A DNA stretch of 14,548 nucleotides from Planctomycetota bacterium (lineage in GTDB: Bacteria; Planctomycetota; UBA1135; UBA2386). This document shows, piece after piece, positions 1-6,792 of this stretch (positions are counted from its first letter, which is position 1; each line of letters starts with the position of its first letter). The notes beneath the pieces were generated by a model. That model was given only the letters and a program-made list of their open reading frames with translations. It ran no database searches and was not told the origin of the DNA. The stretch is taken from NCBI GenBank assembly GCA_020425885.1, contig JAGQRA010000067.1, positions 1 through 14,548 of the forward strand, in the 5' to 3' direction. The position numbers and the translations under genes were made by a program.

Positions 1-2
1 AG

Positions 3-728
3 CTGCAGAACGGCACCTACGACCTGCTACATGCGACCGCGGCCAACAACGGCGGCATCGGCATCGCCCGCACCAGCCTGTGGAGCGGCCAGGTGCTGAA
101 CTCGAACTCCTGGGGCAACACCGGCGGCAACATCAGCGTCCCGGCCGCACAGCTCGCGTTCAGCAACGGCGTCGGTCCGGTGCTCGCCGGCCAGAACGGC
201 AACACCGACGTCGATCCGCAGTTCGCGAACGCCGCCGCCGGCGACCTGCACCTGCAGGCGACGTCGCCGTGTCTCGGCACCGCCGACTTCGCCACCAGCC
301 AGCGCGTGATGCGCGACCACGACGAGACCTCGCGGGTGCAGGACCACGCCCTCAGCGGCAGCCTGCGCGCCGACATGGGCGCCTACGAACGCGCGGCCTA
401 TCACATGGACGTCAGCGGCGACTCGGTGCTCGGCACGACGATGACCTTCGTGCTGCAGGGACCGGGCGGTATCGGCGCCGTGTTCTTCAGCTTCGAGGTA
501 GGCCAGGGCCTGCTGATCCCGGGACTCGGCGACGCGCTGGTCGGGTTCCCCAACGTGACGTTGCCGCCCGGCGTGGTGACGATGGGTCAGCCGGTGCAGT
601 TCGTGCAGCCGCCGAACCCGGCGCTCGACGGCGTGCATTTCGAGGTCCAGGGCCTCGGCCTGCAGCTGACCGGTGGGCTGCATGGCGGCTTCACGCAGGT
701 CGATCGCAACGAGCTGCACTTCGACTGA
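3..728 (+). CDS. C-terminal part of a secreted right-handed beta-helix (choice-of-anchor Q type) protein, 5' truncated
   Basis: The reading frame is already open at base 3 and ends at TGA 726-728, so the start lies upstream of the window. The visible 241 residues begin with Asn/Gly-rich sequence typical of parallel beta-helix rungs. Next comes the characteristic closing signature of planctomycete choice-of-anchor Q/pectate-lyase-like proteins: DVDPQFANAAAGDLHLQ, then SPCLGTADF, ending in DMGAYE. In known families this signature closes the helix. After it, from about base 403, sit about 107 residues of hydrophobic beta-rich sequence (LGTTMTFVLQGPGG, then PGLGDAL, then LDGVHFEVQGLGL). These resemble the small beta-sandwich module in the next two genes. 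The role is probably an extracellular or surface protein; substrate and activity are unknown, and no catalytic residues are visible. The next gene starts 94 nt downstream on the same strand. Confidence 0.85.
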   Translation: MQNGTYDLLHATAANNGGIGIARTSLWSGQVLNSNSWGNTGGNISVPAAQLAFSNGVGPVLAGQNGNTDVDPQFANAAAGDLHLQATSPCLGTADFATSQRVMRDHDETSRVQDHALSGSLRADMGAYERAAYHMDVSGDSVLGTTMTFVLQGPGGIGAVFFSFEVGQGLLIPGLGDALVGFPNVTLPPGVVTMGQPVQFVQPPNPALDGVHFEVQGLGLQLTGGLHGGFTQVDRNELHFD

Positions 729-753
729 GAACGGCGGCGACATCCCGAGGTCA

Positions 754-767
754 CCGCCCGATGGCGG
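754..767 (+). terminator. Weak GC hairpin after the beta-helix gene
   Basis: CCGCC (754-758) and GGCGG (763-767) form a 5-bp stem with a CGAT loop, 26 nt after the stop codon. There is no U-tract, so termination activity is doubtful. GC-rich DNA produces such stems often. Confidence 0.2.
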
Positions 768-781
768 CGAAGTTCCTCGTC

Positions 782-812
782 TTGCCATGCTCCCGCCGGG
801 CGTTGCTACACT
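782..812 (+). promoter_or_regulatory. Possible promoter of the 823-2328 gene
   Basis: TTGCCA (782-787) and TACACT (807-812, preceded by TTGC) resemble -35 and -10 elements with a 19-nt spacer. The -10 lies only 10 nt before the ATG, which would make the transcript nearly leaderless. That would also place GGAAG (813-817), the possible ribosome-binding site, at or before the transcription start. Only one of these two readings can be right. Confidence 0.25.
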
Positions 813-822
813 GGAAGTCGCC

Positions 823-2328
823 ATGCTCCGCCCCCTACCCGTCTGTTCGTTCGCGGTCCTGTTGTCGTCGCTGGCGGCGCAGGTTCCCTATGGCTTCGGC
901 ACCGCCAACGTCGCCGGCGTCGTGCCGCGGCTCGACGCATCGCCTCACTGGATCGGCAACGGTGCGGTCACCTACCGCCTCGACCGCGCCGCTCCGTCGG
1001 CCCTCGGTGGACTGTTCGTCTCGACGGCTCACGCCGCCACCACCCTCGGCGGCAGCAGCGTGCTGATCGACCTGCTGCCGGGTCGGTTGCTGTTCAGCGC
1101 GCCTCTGCTGCTGAACGCCAGCGGCACGGCACAGTTCGCGATGGCCATCCCACCGGGCGCGACGGGGCTAATCGGACTGCGGTTGTTCCTGCAGGCGGCC
1201 GTCGCCGACACGCCGATCGCCGGCGCGCTGTTGGCGAGCAGCAACGGTATCGAGGTCGAGGTAACCGCGCCGCCGATGCTGTTCGTCGGCAACCCGTACG
1301 GCAGCCCGTCGCCCTTCGCCTTGCTGGATCCGAGTTCGCTCAACACGCTGTCGCAATCGGTGCTGCCCGCCGGCGCCGTGGCCAACGGCGCGACCGTGAT
1401 CGACGGCGGTCGCGAGCTGTTGGTGGCCTCGCCGACGACGCTCGCGATCGAACGCGGCGACCTCACCGTGTCGCCGCCGACCTGGACGCGGCTGCAGACG
1501 TTCACCGCGCCGCCGTTCGGCCTCGTGTCGGCGCCGCGACAGCGGCTGCTGTTCACGCTCGTGGGCCCGCAGTACGGCATCAAGGACCTCGTCGCGCTCG
1601 ATGGTGACCCGACGTCGCCGTCGTACGGCCTCGAGGTCGGCCGGTTGCCGGCGATCAGCGATGTCGTCAGCGACGACGGCTGGGACGTCGCGGTCGCCGG
1701 TGACCGGCTCGCGATCCACCACGGCGGCCTCGGCACGGATCTGCTGCTGGTCGATATCGACCCCGCCCGCACCACCTTCCTGCAGATCGTCGACAGCAGC
1801 CCGATCCCGGGCCTGATGCCGCAGTTCAACGGTGTCCGGGCGATCCGTTCGAGCGCGGACGGCACGATCGTCTTCGTCGTGCTCGGCGTCGGCTTCTTCA
1901 CGGTGCCGAGCGGCATCCACCGCTACCGCACCGACACCCGACAGTGGCTCGACCACAACCCCGGCCTCGCCGGCATCCAGGCGATCGGCCCGCGCAGCAC
2001 GCCACCGGGCCCGATGATCACGTCGAGCGACTTCGCGCTGGCGCGAGACGAGTCGTTCGCAGTCGTCATGAACTACGACAAGCTCGTCCGCCTCGATTTC
2101 GACCGCGATGATCCGGACTACTGGCAGCTGACCAACCTGACCGGGTCCTGGGTGCCGACCACCGGGCCGAGCCATGTGTTGACCGCCAACGGCGACCTCG
2201 TGCTGCTGGTCGGCAACTCGCCGTTGCCGGGCACGACCGCGTACCTCATCGATCCGTTCACCGCGAACATCTCCGGCCTGCAGGCGATCGTTCCGAGTGC
2301 GACGAACGCGACGTTCGGCAGGCGGTGA
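823..2328 (+). CDS. Secreted protein: N-terminal beta-sandwich module plus propeller-like body
   Basis: The chosen start ATG 823 gives 501 residues. It has GGAAG 5 nt upstream and opens directly on a signal peptide (MLRPLPVCSFAVLLSSLAAQ, cleavage probably after Ala19). ATGs at 673 and 787 in the same frame would bury that signal peptide. Residues about 23-147 (YGFGTANVAG at the front, LPGRLLFSAPLLL, LRLFLQAAV, SNGIEVEV at the end) form a hydrophobic beta-sandwich-like module that resembles the C-terminus of the kelch gene at 2413-4560. From about 150 to 501 there are roughly six strand-rich units, for example RQRLLFTLVGPQYG, DLLLVDIDP, GTIVFVVLGVGFF, DKLVRLDFDRDDP and LVLLVGNSPLPG. These suggest a beta-propeller. 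No enzyme motif is recognised. It faces the kelch gene convergently across 84 nt. An extracellular structural or binding role is inferred. Confidence 0.85.
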   Translation: MLRPLPVCSFAVLLSSLAAQVPYGFGTANVAGVVPRLDASPHWIGNGAVTYRLDRAAPSALGGLFVSTAHAATTLGGSSVLIDLLPGRLLFSAPLLLNASGTAQFAMAIPPGATGLIGLRLFLQAAVADTPIAGALLASSNGIEVEVTAPPMLFVGNPYGSPSPFALLDPSSLNTLSQSVLPAGAVANGATVIDGGRELLVASPTTLAIERGDLTVSPPTWTRLQTFTAPPFGLVSAPRQRLLFTLVGPQYGIKDLVALDGDPTSPSYGLEVGRLPAISDVVSDDGWDVAVAGDRLAIHHGGLGTDLLLVDIDPARTTFLQIVDSSPIPGLMPQFNGVRAIRSSADGTIVFVVLGVGFFTVPSGIHRYRTDTRQWLDHNPGLAGIQAIGPRSTPPGPMITSSDFALARDESFAVVMNYDKLVRLDFDRDDPDYWQLTNLTGSWVPTTGPSHVLTANGDLVLLVGNSPLPGTTAYLIDPFTANISGLQAIVPSATNATFGRR

Positions 2329-2362
2329 CGGCGAGGCGCGCGGCGACGGCACAGGCATCCGG

Positions 2363-2375
2363 CGCCGCTGCGGCG
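2363..2375. terminator. Short GC hairpin between convergent genes
   Basis: CGCCG (2363-2367), loop CTG, CGGCG (2371-2375), followed on the plus strand by TTTCC. It lies in the 84-nt gap between two convergent stop codons, where a terminator is expected. The stem is short and the T-run minimal, so the call rests mainly on position. The rest of the gap is GC-rich with no other signal. Confidence 0.3.
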
Positions 2376-2412
2376 TTTCCTGCCGCGGGACGCGTGCGCA
2401 GCGCCGTTGCGG

Positions 2413-4560
2413 TCAGTCGCCGAGCAGGATGCCGAGACGCGGCGCGACCATGAGCTGACCGTTGTGCAGCAGGATCGTCTGCACCTGCAGTCCGACGCCG
2501 CGCAGACCGGTGTACTCCGGGATCGGCAGCCCGACCGCGCCGAAGCCGGCGGCGTCGGCCACGCCGAAGACCGTGCCGAGCACGTTGCCGACCTGCAGCG
2601 TGCAGCCTCCCGGCAGCGACAGCGGCGTGTTCGACAGGCCGAAGACGGTCAGCGCCGGCGCTGCGGCGGGGCCGCGGAAGCCGACGGCGAAGTCCGAGGT
2701 GCGCAGCGCCGGCCGGCCCTGACCGAAGCTGTCGGGTGGCGTCACGCCGGCAGCCGCGCAGGCGGTGCCGAACGGCGTCAGCACGGCCGGCGTCGACGTG
2801 TAGGCCAGCAGCCGGTCGTTGCCATAGAACTCGCTGCCGCCGAAGGTCAGGATCAGGCCGCGGTCGGTGTCGGCGCACGACGCGGTGCCGACGCCGAGCA
2901 ACTGGATCTGGTTCTGGACCAGGGCCACGATCCACCCGGCGCCGTCCCACGAGTACTCCTGGAAGTTGGCGAGGGCCACGACCCGGCCGCGACGCTGGTC
3001 GAACTGCGCGCCGATGGTGAACTGCGGCATCACGGTCGACGTCACCTGCTGCCAGGTCGAACCGGCCAGCAGCCACGTCGTCGGCGGCAACGGCTGCGAG
3101 GCGACGCCGCCGAACAGGACCGAGTAGCCGCGGCCGGGATCGTGCGCCATGAATGCAACCTCGCGCGGCTGTGGCGCGACCGCGCCGCTGATGTTCTGCC
3201 AGTCGAGGCCGTTCCAGCGCCAGGTGTCGCCGAGCGGCGATGTCCCGTCATGGCCGCCGAACAGCACCACCGCGCCCTGCGTCGAGTCGTAGACCATGCA
3301 GTGGTTGCTGCGCGCCGACGGGCTCGTCGCCGGCAGTCGTTGCGACCAGCCGGTGCCGCTCCAGGTCCAGGTGTCGGCGAGGGGACCGCCGCCGCCGAAC
3401 ATCACGCACTCGCCGTTTGCGGCGTCGTAGACCATGGCCGATCGCAGGCGCAGCGACGGCTGCGAGGTCGGCAGCCGATGATGCCAGGTGCCGTCGAACG
3501 TCCAGGTATCGTGCTGCGGCCAGGCGCTGAACAAGTCGCGGAGGCCGCCGTGCAGGACCACCTCGTGGCGTACCGAGTCGTACGCCATCAGCGCCGAGGT
3601 GCGACCGCCTGGCGCGGTGTCGCCGTAGATCCGGGACCAGGTGCCGCCGGCGAAGTTCCACGTCTCGGCCCCGCCCGACATCATCGTGCCGCCGACCATG
3701 AGCACACCGGCAGGGTGCTCGATGAGGACCGGGCTGAAGCGTGGCGCCGGCGAAACCGGCGGTGACAGCTGCGTCCACTGCGCGCCATCGTATTGCCAGG
3801 TGCCCGTCGCCATGCCGAGCTGCAGCTGGCCGCCGAACATGACCAGGTTCTGCGCGTTCGCGTCGTAGGCCAGCGCGGCGAGGGCGCGCGGTGGCGGTGC
3901 TGTCATCGTCGGCTGCGTCCACGCAGCACCGTCCCATTCCCAGGTGTCGCCCAGCAAGCTGCCGCCGACGTCGAATCCGCCGAACAGGACCGCCCGACCG
4001 CGCCTGCGGTCGAATGCGAACGCGGCGGACGAGCGCGGCGCGGGCGCCGGCCCCGCCGGCGACGCCACGCTCCAGCTCGAGCCGTTCCACCGCACGAGGT
4101 CGGGGCTCGAGAGGCCGCCAAGCGAACCGCCGAATGCCAGCGCCTCGTTGCGGACGCTGTCGAATGCCGTGGCGGTGCCCTGGTAGCCGGCGAGCAGGTA
4201 GTCGCCGGTGACCGGACGCCAACGCACACCGTCGTAGGCGTAGCCGGTCGGCATCGACCTGCCGGCTTCGTAGCCGAACGCCACCACGCGGCGCTGCACC
4301 GTGTCCGTCCACAGGGTCGGGTCGATCAGCCGCATCGCCCCTTCGCCGTCGCGGCGCACCCAGTCGGCGTGCAGCTCGTAGGTATCGATCCAGATCGACT
4401 CGCCCCTGGCGACCGCGATCGGGATCTGGCGGGCGTGATCGAACGCCCCGGCCAGCACGCGCTCGGTCAGGCCGCCGAGCGGCACGAAGCCCTGGGCCGC
4501 AGCCGTCGACCCCAGGAGCAGGAGCAGCAGAGACGTGGCGAGAAGTTGGCGACAGATCAT
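2413..4560 (-). CDS. Secreted kelch-repeat beta-propeller protein with C-terminal beta-sandwich domain
   Basis: The start at 4560 gives 715 residues with an ideal signal peptide (MICRQLLATSLLLLLLGSTAAAQ, cleavage probably after Ala22); the frame is open further upstream, but those residues are not signal-like. Residues about 100-590 contain eight or more kelch-type units with the motif sequence AYD/FD, LFGG, DTWxWDG, W. Clear examples are VLFGGFDVGGSLLGDTWEWDG near 191-211, VMFGGGGPLADTWTW near 386-400 and VVLFGGHDGTSPLGDTWRW near 431-449. In known proteins such repeats build beta-propellers for binding, not necessarily catalysis. Residues about 595-715 (TPFGTACAAAG, LPGGCTLQVG, LPIPEYTGLRGVGLQVQ) form a separate beta-sandwich-like C-terminal domain of a type I recall from planctomycete secreted proteins. 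No Shine-Dalgarno is seen. The protein is probably extracellular or surface-associated; its ligand is unknown. It is divergent from the hybrid kinase. Confidence 0.9.
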   Translation of the reverse strand: MICRQLLATSLLLLLLGSTAAAQGFVPLGGLTERVLAGAFDHARQIPIAVARGESIWIDTYELHADWVRRDGEGAMRLIDPTLWTDTVQRRVVAFGYEAGRSMPTGYAYDGVRWRPVTGDYLLAGYQGTATAFDSVRNEALAFGGSLGGLSSPDLVRWNGSSWSVASPAGPAPAPRSSAAFAFDRRRGRAVLFGGFDVGGSLLGDTWEWDGAAWTQPTMTAPPPRALAALAYDANAQNLVMFGGQLQLGMATGTWQYDGAQWTQLSPPVSPAPRFSPVLIEHPAGVLMVGGTMMSGGAETWNFAGGTWSRIYGDTAPGGRTSALMAYDSVRHEVVLHGGLRDLFSAWPQHDTWTFDGTWHHRLPTSQPSLRLRSAMVYDAANGECVMFGGGGPLADTWTWSGTGWSQRLPATSPSARSNHCMVYDSTQGAVVLFGGHDGTSPLGDTWRWNGLDWQNISGAVAPQPREVAFMAHDPGRGYSVLFGGVASQPLPPTTWLLAGSTWQQVTSTVMPQFTIGAQFDQRRGRVVALANFQEYSWDGAGWIVALVQNQIQLLGVGTASCADTDRGLILTFGGSEFYGNDRLLAYTSTPAVLTPFGTACAAAGVTPPDSFGQGRPALRTSDFAVGFRGPAAAPALTVFGLSNTPLSLPGGCTLQVGNVLGTVFGVADAAGFGAVGLPIPEYTGLRGVGLQVQTILLHNGQLMVAPRLGILLGD

Positions 4561-4596
4561 TGCGGCGCGGACGAGCAAGGCGCGTACCTCTGCGTA

Positions 4597-4605
4597 CAGG
4601 CTAGC
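4597..4605 (-). promoter_or_regulatory. -10-like motif GCTAGCCTG upstream of the kelch gene
   Basis: Read on the minus strand this is GCTAGCCTG, with TAGCCT (4598-4603) as a plausible -10 hexamer. It would start transcription near 4590 and give a leader of about 30 nt. The same 9-mer lies upstream of the gene at 14120. No convincing -35 box is found 16-19 nt upstream. Confidence 0.35.
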
Positions 4606-4706
4606 CGAAAGCTGCTGCGGCCGCGGTGCGCACGTTACGACGCCGTATCGGTTCTGCTCGCGTCCGGTCCGGCGCCCCACGATGCGACCGGCCCTTGGCG
4701 ACGAAT

Positions 4707-4726
4707 GATCGAGCCGGAGCTCGATC
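4707..4726 (+). promoter_or_regulatory. Perfect 8-bp inverted repeat in the kinase upstream region
   Basis: GATCGAGC (4707-4714), loop CGGA, GCTCGATC (4719-4726). The pairing extends by A-T and T-A (4705-4706 with 4728-4729) if C4727 is bulged. It lies 128 nt before the kinase ATG and about 147 nt before the kelch ATG, in the divergent spacer 4561-4854. It could be a dimeric-regulator operator or an RNA hairpin in the kinase leader. The remainder of the spacer shows only a short CCGACAA direct repeat (about 4828-4842) and no clear sigma-70 promoter. Confidence 0.4.
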
Positions 4727-4854
4727 CATGCCGCTGCCTCGCCCCCCTGGACAAGGACGTACGGGCCAAATCCCTATCCAGCGAATCGACCATCCAGGCC
4801 GATCGAAACCGTCCTTCGAAATCAATCCGACAACCGACAACCGCAGCTCGTGTC

Positions 4855-6768
4855 ATGGAAGAGTTCACCGACCCGCCAATGATCGTCCGGTCCGCTCAGG
4901 CCGGTGGCTTCTGTCGCTCCAATCGCGCGTTCTTCGCCAGGGTGGGCTTCCCCGATGCCGAACTCGCGGACAGGCCGTTCCTCGATTGGATCGTCGAAGA
5001 AGACCGCGAGACCCTGCGCACCGCGATCGAACGTGGCGATGAGGTCTGCCGGGTTTGCCACCGCACGCGCGAAGGCTCGCCCTTGTCGATGGAGGTCCGG
5101 ATCCAGACCCAGGGCGACGACACCACGGTGCTCGCCCGCTGCGCCAAGAGTTCCGAGAGGATCTCCTTGCAGAGCGAGGTCGAGGTCGAGGCCACGGTGA
5201 AGAGCACGCTGCACAAGATCGCGCAGATCGTCGAAGAGCAGAACCCGGGCTACAAGTGCTCCATCCTCCTGGTCGCGCACGGTCGCTTCGTCGCCGGCGC
5301 CGGCCCGAGCCTGCCCGACGACTACAACAAGGCGATCGACGGCTTCGCGATCGGCCCGACGGTCGGGTCGTGCGGCACAGCGATCTACTGGAACGTGCCG
5401 GTCATTGTCGAGGACATCCAGAAGGACCCGCTGTGGAAGCCGTTCGCCGAGCTCGCGAAGAAGGCCGGCGTGGCCGCGTGCTGGTCGCACCCGTTCTCGA
5501 CCAAGAAGGGACGGGTCCTCGGCGCGCTGGCGTTCTACAGCCCGGAACCGCGCGCCCCGACGGCCGCGCAGCTCAGCGCCCTGCGGGCGGCGGCGCAGAT
5601 GACGGGCCTGGCCGTGGAGCGCGGGCGCGCCGAAGAAGAGCTGCGCTCTGCGAACCAGGTCAAGGCCAGGTTCATGGCCAACCTGAGCCACGAGATCCGC
5701 ACGCCGTTGAACGCGCTCGTCGGCATCACCGACTCGCTCGAGGAATCGCACGGATCCGCATCGCAGAGCGACATCCGCATGCTGCGCGACGCCGGCGAAC
5801 AGCTGCTCGAGCTGTTCACCGGCGCTCTCGAGCTGACCGAGGTTCGCGACCGCGGCATGCACGAGAAGGCCATCGACCTGCCGGCCTGCTGCCGCCGCAT
5901 CTTCGAGCCGTTCGAAGCCTCGGCGCGGGCCAAGGGTCTGACCCTCGACTGCACGATGTCGACGGACCTGCCGCAGTGGGTGACGCTCGATGCGTGGTGC
6001 TTCGAGCGGGCGGTGCGGCTGCTGGTCCACAACGCGGTCAAGTTCACCGACGACGGCGGCGTGCACGTCAACCTCACCTTCGTGAACCAGTCCCTGCACG
6101 TGCGCATCATCGATACCGGCTGCGGCATCGACCTCGACCGCCTCAGCGAGCTGCGGCAACCGTTCGTCCAGGGCGATCTGTCGACGACGAAGCAATACGC
6201 CGGCTTCGGTCTCGGTCTCGCGCTGGCCGAGCTTTGCCTGCAGGCCATGGGCGGCACGCTCCAGTTCGCCGCCAACGAACCACAGGGCACCGTGGTCAGC
6301 TTCGCCTTCCCGATCCGCCTCGCGGCGGCGCCGGCCGAGGTCGAGTGCCGACCCGCGCGGCCCGAGACCGGGTCGGCCTCGCTGCCGATCCTCGTCGTCG
6401 AGGACAACCCGCTCAACAGCAAGGTCATCGAGCGACTGCTGGTGCGAGCCGGCTACGAATGCGACTTCCGTGAGAACGGCAGCGAGGCGCTGCAGGCATT
6501 CGAACAGAACGACTACTGCTGCATCCTGATGGACTGCCAGATGCCCGTCATGGACGGCTACGAGGCGACGCGCCGCATCCGCGAGCTGGAAGCCGGCTCC
6601 GGCGATCGCATCCCGATCATCGCCGTGACCGCCAACGCGTTGGCCGAAGACCGCGACATGTGTCTGCAGGCCGGCATGGACGACTACCTGAAGAAGCCGG
6701 TGCGGCGCCAGGAACTGACCGAGGCGTTGGAGAGCTACGTCGGCAAGCCGTGCGCCGGCGCGGTGTGA
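4855..6768 (+). CDS. Soluble PAS-GAF hybrid sensor histidine kinase/response regulator
   Basis: The protein has 637 residues and no signal peptide or membrane segment, so it is predicted to be a cytoplasmic sensor. Domains in order: a PAS-like region (about 9-95), a GAF domain (about 112-257) with the family motif GSCGTA (171-176) and VIVEDIQKDPLW (183-194), and a HisKA dimerisation/phosphoacceptor helix with ARFMANLSHEIRTPLN (His279). The HATPase_c domain follows (about 375-488), with N-box Asn393, G1 DTGCG (420-424) and G2 GFGLG (450-454). A receiver domain closes the protein (about 511-630), with acidic pair Glu516/Asp517, phosphoacceptor Asp560 in LMDCQMPVMDGYE, Thr592 and Lys614. All key residues are present, so it should autophosphorylate and pass phosphate to its own receiver. 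No Hpt domain or output regulator is encoded nearby, so the downstream partner is unknown. Start choice: ATG 4855 lacks a Shine-Dalgarno but follows an A/C-rich leader. ATG 4705 would add 50 non-domain residues; ATG 4879 is also possible. Confidence 0.92.
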   Translation: MEEFTDPPMIVRSAQAGGFCRSNRAFFARVGFPDAELADRPFLDWIVEEDRETLRTAIERGDEVCRVCHRTREGSPLSMEVRIQTQGDDTTVLARCAKSSERISLQSEVEVEATVKSTLHKIAQIVEEQNPGYKCSILLVAHGRFVAGAGPSLPDDYNKAIDGFAIGPTVGSCGTAIYWNVPVIVEDIQKDPLWKPFAELAKKAGVAACWSHPFSTKKGRVLGALAFYSPEPRAPTAAQLSALRAAAQMTGLAVERGRAEEELRSANQVKARFMANLSHEIRTPLNALVGITDSLEESHGSASQSDIRMLRDAGEQLLELFTGALELTEVRDRGMHEKAIDLPACCRRIFEPFEASARAKGLTLDCTMSTDLPQWVTLDAWCFERAVRLLVHNAVKFTDDGGVHVNLTFVNQSLHVRIIDTGCGIDLDRLSELRQPFVQGDLSTTKQYAGFGLGLALAELCLQAMGGTLQFAANEPQGTVVSFAFPIRLAAAPAEVECRPARPETGSASLPILVVEDNPLNSKVIERLLVRAGYECDFRENGSEALQAFEQNDYCCILMDCQMPVMDGYEATRRIRELEAGSGDRIPIIAVTANALAEDRDMCLQAGMDDYLKKPVRRQELTEALESYVGKPCAGAV

Positions 6769-6792
6769 GCCACCGGCGTCGATGCCGACCCG

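Noticed and set aside
673..822. Earlier starts (673, 787) for the 823 gene
   Set aside because: They would overlap the previous gene or place 12-50 polar residues before a perfect signal peptide.
80..1066. 328-codon plus frame across the first two genes
   Set aside because: It runs through two real genes in another frame and is Arg-rich without domain content.
3793..4854. Upstream extension of the kinase frame
   Set aside because: The frame is open antisense to the kelch gene, but the translation is Arg/Ala/Pro-rich. The PAS region begins right after ATG 4855, so the extension is not part of the protein.
4822..6195. 457-codon minus-strand frame opposite the hybrid kinase
   Set aside because: The kinase, with all catalytic boxes, occupies the plus strand; the antisense frame is Arg/Ala-rich without motifs.
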